From: Thermoactinomyces vulgaris | Lineage (GTDB): Bacteria > Bacillota > Bacilli > Thermoactinomycetales > Thermoactinomycetaceae | Direction of reading: 5' to 3' | DNA length: 64,000 nucleotides | Assembly: GCF_003688725.1 (NCBI RefSeq) | Contig: NZ_REFP01000009.1 | Location: forward strand, 186,001-250,000 | Shown here: positions 62,789 through 64,000 of the stretch, in pieces | Numbering within the stretch: position 1 is the stretch's first letter | How the letters are laid out: each line of letters starts with the position of its first letter | The notes under the pieces: generated by a model | Databases searched by the model: none | Told to the model about the DNA's origin: nothing | Seen by the model: only the letters and a program-made list of their open reading frames with translations | Translations under genes and position numbers: made by a program

Positions 62789-64000
62789 TTGAAAGATTTA
62801 AATTATGCCAAGCGCAGGGAACAGATTTACCATCTGCTGAGAGAAGAAAAGGTGTTTACCTGGGACGTCATGTACGGTCAGGAATATGCCCTCGCTTCGG
62901 TTTACCCTTTGGACCCGGCGCTTCATCATGAAATTCAACAAGCGACCGCGTGTTTGGGGAAAATCTATGAACGCACGGTCAAGGTTTTACAGCAGGCCGA
63001 TGACCGGTTGTTGGAGGAGTTGGGAATTCCCGAAGCAGCCCGAAGAGCCGTCCGGCAACCTTTTCTGCTTGACTGGCCAACGGTGATCGGTCGTTTTGAC
63101 TTTGCCTATACCCCGCAAGGATTGAAAATGCTGGAATTTAACAGTGACACCCCCACAGGCATTGTGGAAGCTTTTTATGTCAACGGGCGGGTTACGAAAG
63201 CGATGGGATATCAAGATCCGAATGAAGGCATGGAGCAAGATTTGACCGATGCCTTTCAAAACGTGGTGGAGGCATACCAGAAACGAGGCTTCCGAACCGA
63301 TCACATCTGCTTCAGCGCGTTGGACTGGCATGAAGAAGATGCCGGGACGACCCGGTATTTAATGGAGAAATCAGGCCTTTGCGCCCGTTTTGTCCCGTTG
63401 TCGGCATTGGCCGTCCGGGGAGACCGGTTGTATGCCAAGCAGGATCATGCCGGCTATGGACCGGTGGACGTTTTATATCGTTTGCATGCCATTGAAATCA
63501 TGGCCGAAGACACGGATGAGGATGGTTATCCGACCGGGGCGCATCTCCTTTCCCTCATGGCCGGTCAAAAGCTGGTTTCCATTAATCCCCCCTCTGCTCT
63601 TTTATCGCAAACCAAAGCTTTACAGGCACTGATTTGGAACTTATATGAAACAAATACTTTTTTTAATGAAGAAGAACGTGATGTGATCGCAACGTACATG
63701 TTGCCCACCTACTTGGAAAACAATTTTAAAGGTCATGCGGCTTATGTGAAAAAGCCATTCTTCGGCCGGGAGGGCGGCGCCGTTTCTTTGTATGACCAAA
63801 ACGGGAATTTGATTGTCCGGGACAACCAGGATGCCTATTGGGATCAACCCATGATTTATCAACAATTGGTGTCCCTGCAAAAAGTGGAAGTGGAAACCCT
63901 CAAGGGAGCTTATCAGGGGGAATTGTTGTGGGGGTCTTTTTTGATTGGCGGAAAGCCTTCGGCCGTGATCGCGAGGGTGGATCGGAAAATCACCGGAAAC
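62789..64000 (+). CDS. Glutathionylspermidine synthase-like ATP-grasp ligase (partial)
   Basis: At least 404 residues to the window edge with no stop. The sequence has LEFNSDTPTGIVEAFYVNG, typical of the pre-ATP-grasp domain of glutathionylspermidine synthase/YgiC/YjfC proteins, and KKPFFGREGGAVSLY, an ATP-grasp motif. The TTG at 62789 has AGGAGG six bases upstream. Many such bacterial proteins lack the amidase domain and probably make a peptide-amide bond on an unknown substrate. It lies just behind a small lipoprotein, as ygiC lies near ygiB in E. coli, and close to a TerC gene. Confidence 0.85.
   Translation, partial: MKDLNYAKRREQIYHLLREEKVFTWDVMYGQEYALASVYPLDPALHHEIQQATACLGKIYERTVKVLQQADDRLLEELGIPEAARRAVRQPFLLDWPTVIGRFDFAYTPQGLKMLEFNSDTPTGIVEAFYVNGRVTKAMGYQDPNEGMEQDLTDAFQNVVEAYQKRGFRTDHICFSALDWHEEDAGTTRYLMEKSGLCARFVPLSALAVRGDRLYAKQDHAGYGPVDVLYRLHAIEIMAEDTDEDGYPTGAHLLSLMAGQKLVSINPPSALLSQTKALQALIWNLYETNTFFNEEERDVIATYMLPTYLENNFKGHAAYVKKPFFGREGGAVSLYDQNGNLIVRDNQDAYWDQPMIYQQLVSLQKVEVETLKGAYQGELLWGSFLIGGKPSAVIARVDRKITGN

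Noticed and set aside
1-64000. tRNA, rRNA, CRISPR arrays, insertion sequences or prophage
   Set aside because: I saw no cloverleaf with a CCA-type end, no rRNA sequence, no regularly spaced direct repeats, and no transposase, integrase or phage structural protein.

Overview
This window reads as chromosomal DNA of an endospore-forming, Gram-positive member of the Bacillales. The gene order and the presence of a complete-looking complex I operon next to murA and spoIID suggest a Thermoactinomycetaceae-type or related thermophile, but that placement is inference. Spore genes (spoIID, splB, spoIIQ, spoIIID), an S-box, a manganese riboswitch, prfB with its programmed frameshift, and frequent TTG and GTG starts all fit a Firmicute. 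Almost all genes lie on the + strand. I see no rRNA, tRNA, insertion sequence, prophage or CRISPR array.

Layout. 1-5.3 kb: end of the NADH:quinone oxidoreductase operon (nuoJ tail, nuoK, L, M, N). 5.4-11.2 kb: a murA/sporulation block (ywzB, ywmB, murA, spoIID, splB, spoIIQ, spoIIID). 11.5-14.9 kb: an EpuA-type membrane protein, a CDP-alcohol phosphatidyltransferase, an ACT-malic enzyme and fabZ. 15.1-27.8 kb: a polysaccharide locus with glycosyltransferases, four enzymes of a UDP-diacetamido-mannuronic acid pathway, a Wzx-type flippase, a Wzy-type polymerase, an LCP attachment enzyme, a GalE-like epimerase and a priming phosphoglycosyltransferase. Two tiny, mutually similar membrane-protein genes bracket this locus. 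28-31.5 kb: an S-box-controlled methionine transporter (metNPQ) and yvyE. 31.6-36.7 kb: a second LCP protein, a secreted S8 protease and metK. 36.9-43.8 kb: a DegU-like regulator lacking the phosphoacceptor Asp, comFA and comFC, hup, a probable arginine ABC transporter with a cluster of DnaA boxes in its leader, and a cold-shock gene. 44-51.1 kb: hpf, secA and prfB, a conserved Firmicute neighbourhood here split by two more polysaccharide genes, the missing fifth pathway enzyme (a WbpI-type epimerase) and a glycosyltransferase. 51.1-58.5 kb: an enoyl-CoA hydratase, an unknown Lys/Glu-rich membrane protein, a lipoprotein cytochrome c and the argCJBDF operon. 58.7-61 kb: an isolated pilMNO module. 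61-64 kb: a manganese riboswitch, a TerC protein, two unknown small proteins and a glutathionylspermidine-synthase-like ATP-grasp enzyme running off the right edge.

How the parts work together. The polysaccharide genes supply a full Wzx/Wzy-type route: the priming enzyme, sugar-nucleotide synthesis, glycosyltransferases, flipping, polymerisation and LCP-mediated attachment to the wall. Three separate promoter regions of this system share short AT-rich operator-like sequences, which suggests co-regulation. The arg operon and the 41-43 kb transporter also share an upstream element that resembles an ARG box.

The most interesting items are the DnaA-box cluster at 41.9-42.4 kb, the Asp-to-Asn DegU-like regulator, the paired tiny membrane proteins, the shared polysaccharide promoter element, and the Mn-riboswitch/TerC/ATP-grasp neighbourhood. 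All calls are from reading sequence and from family knowledge; no searches were run.
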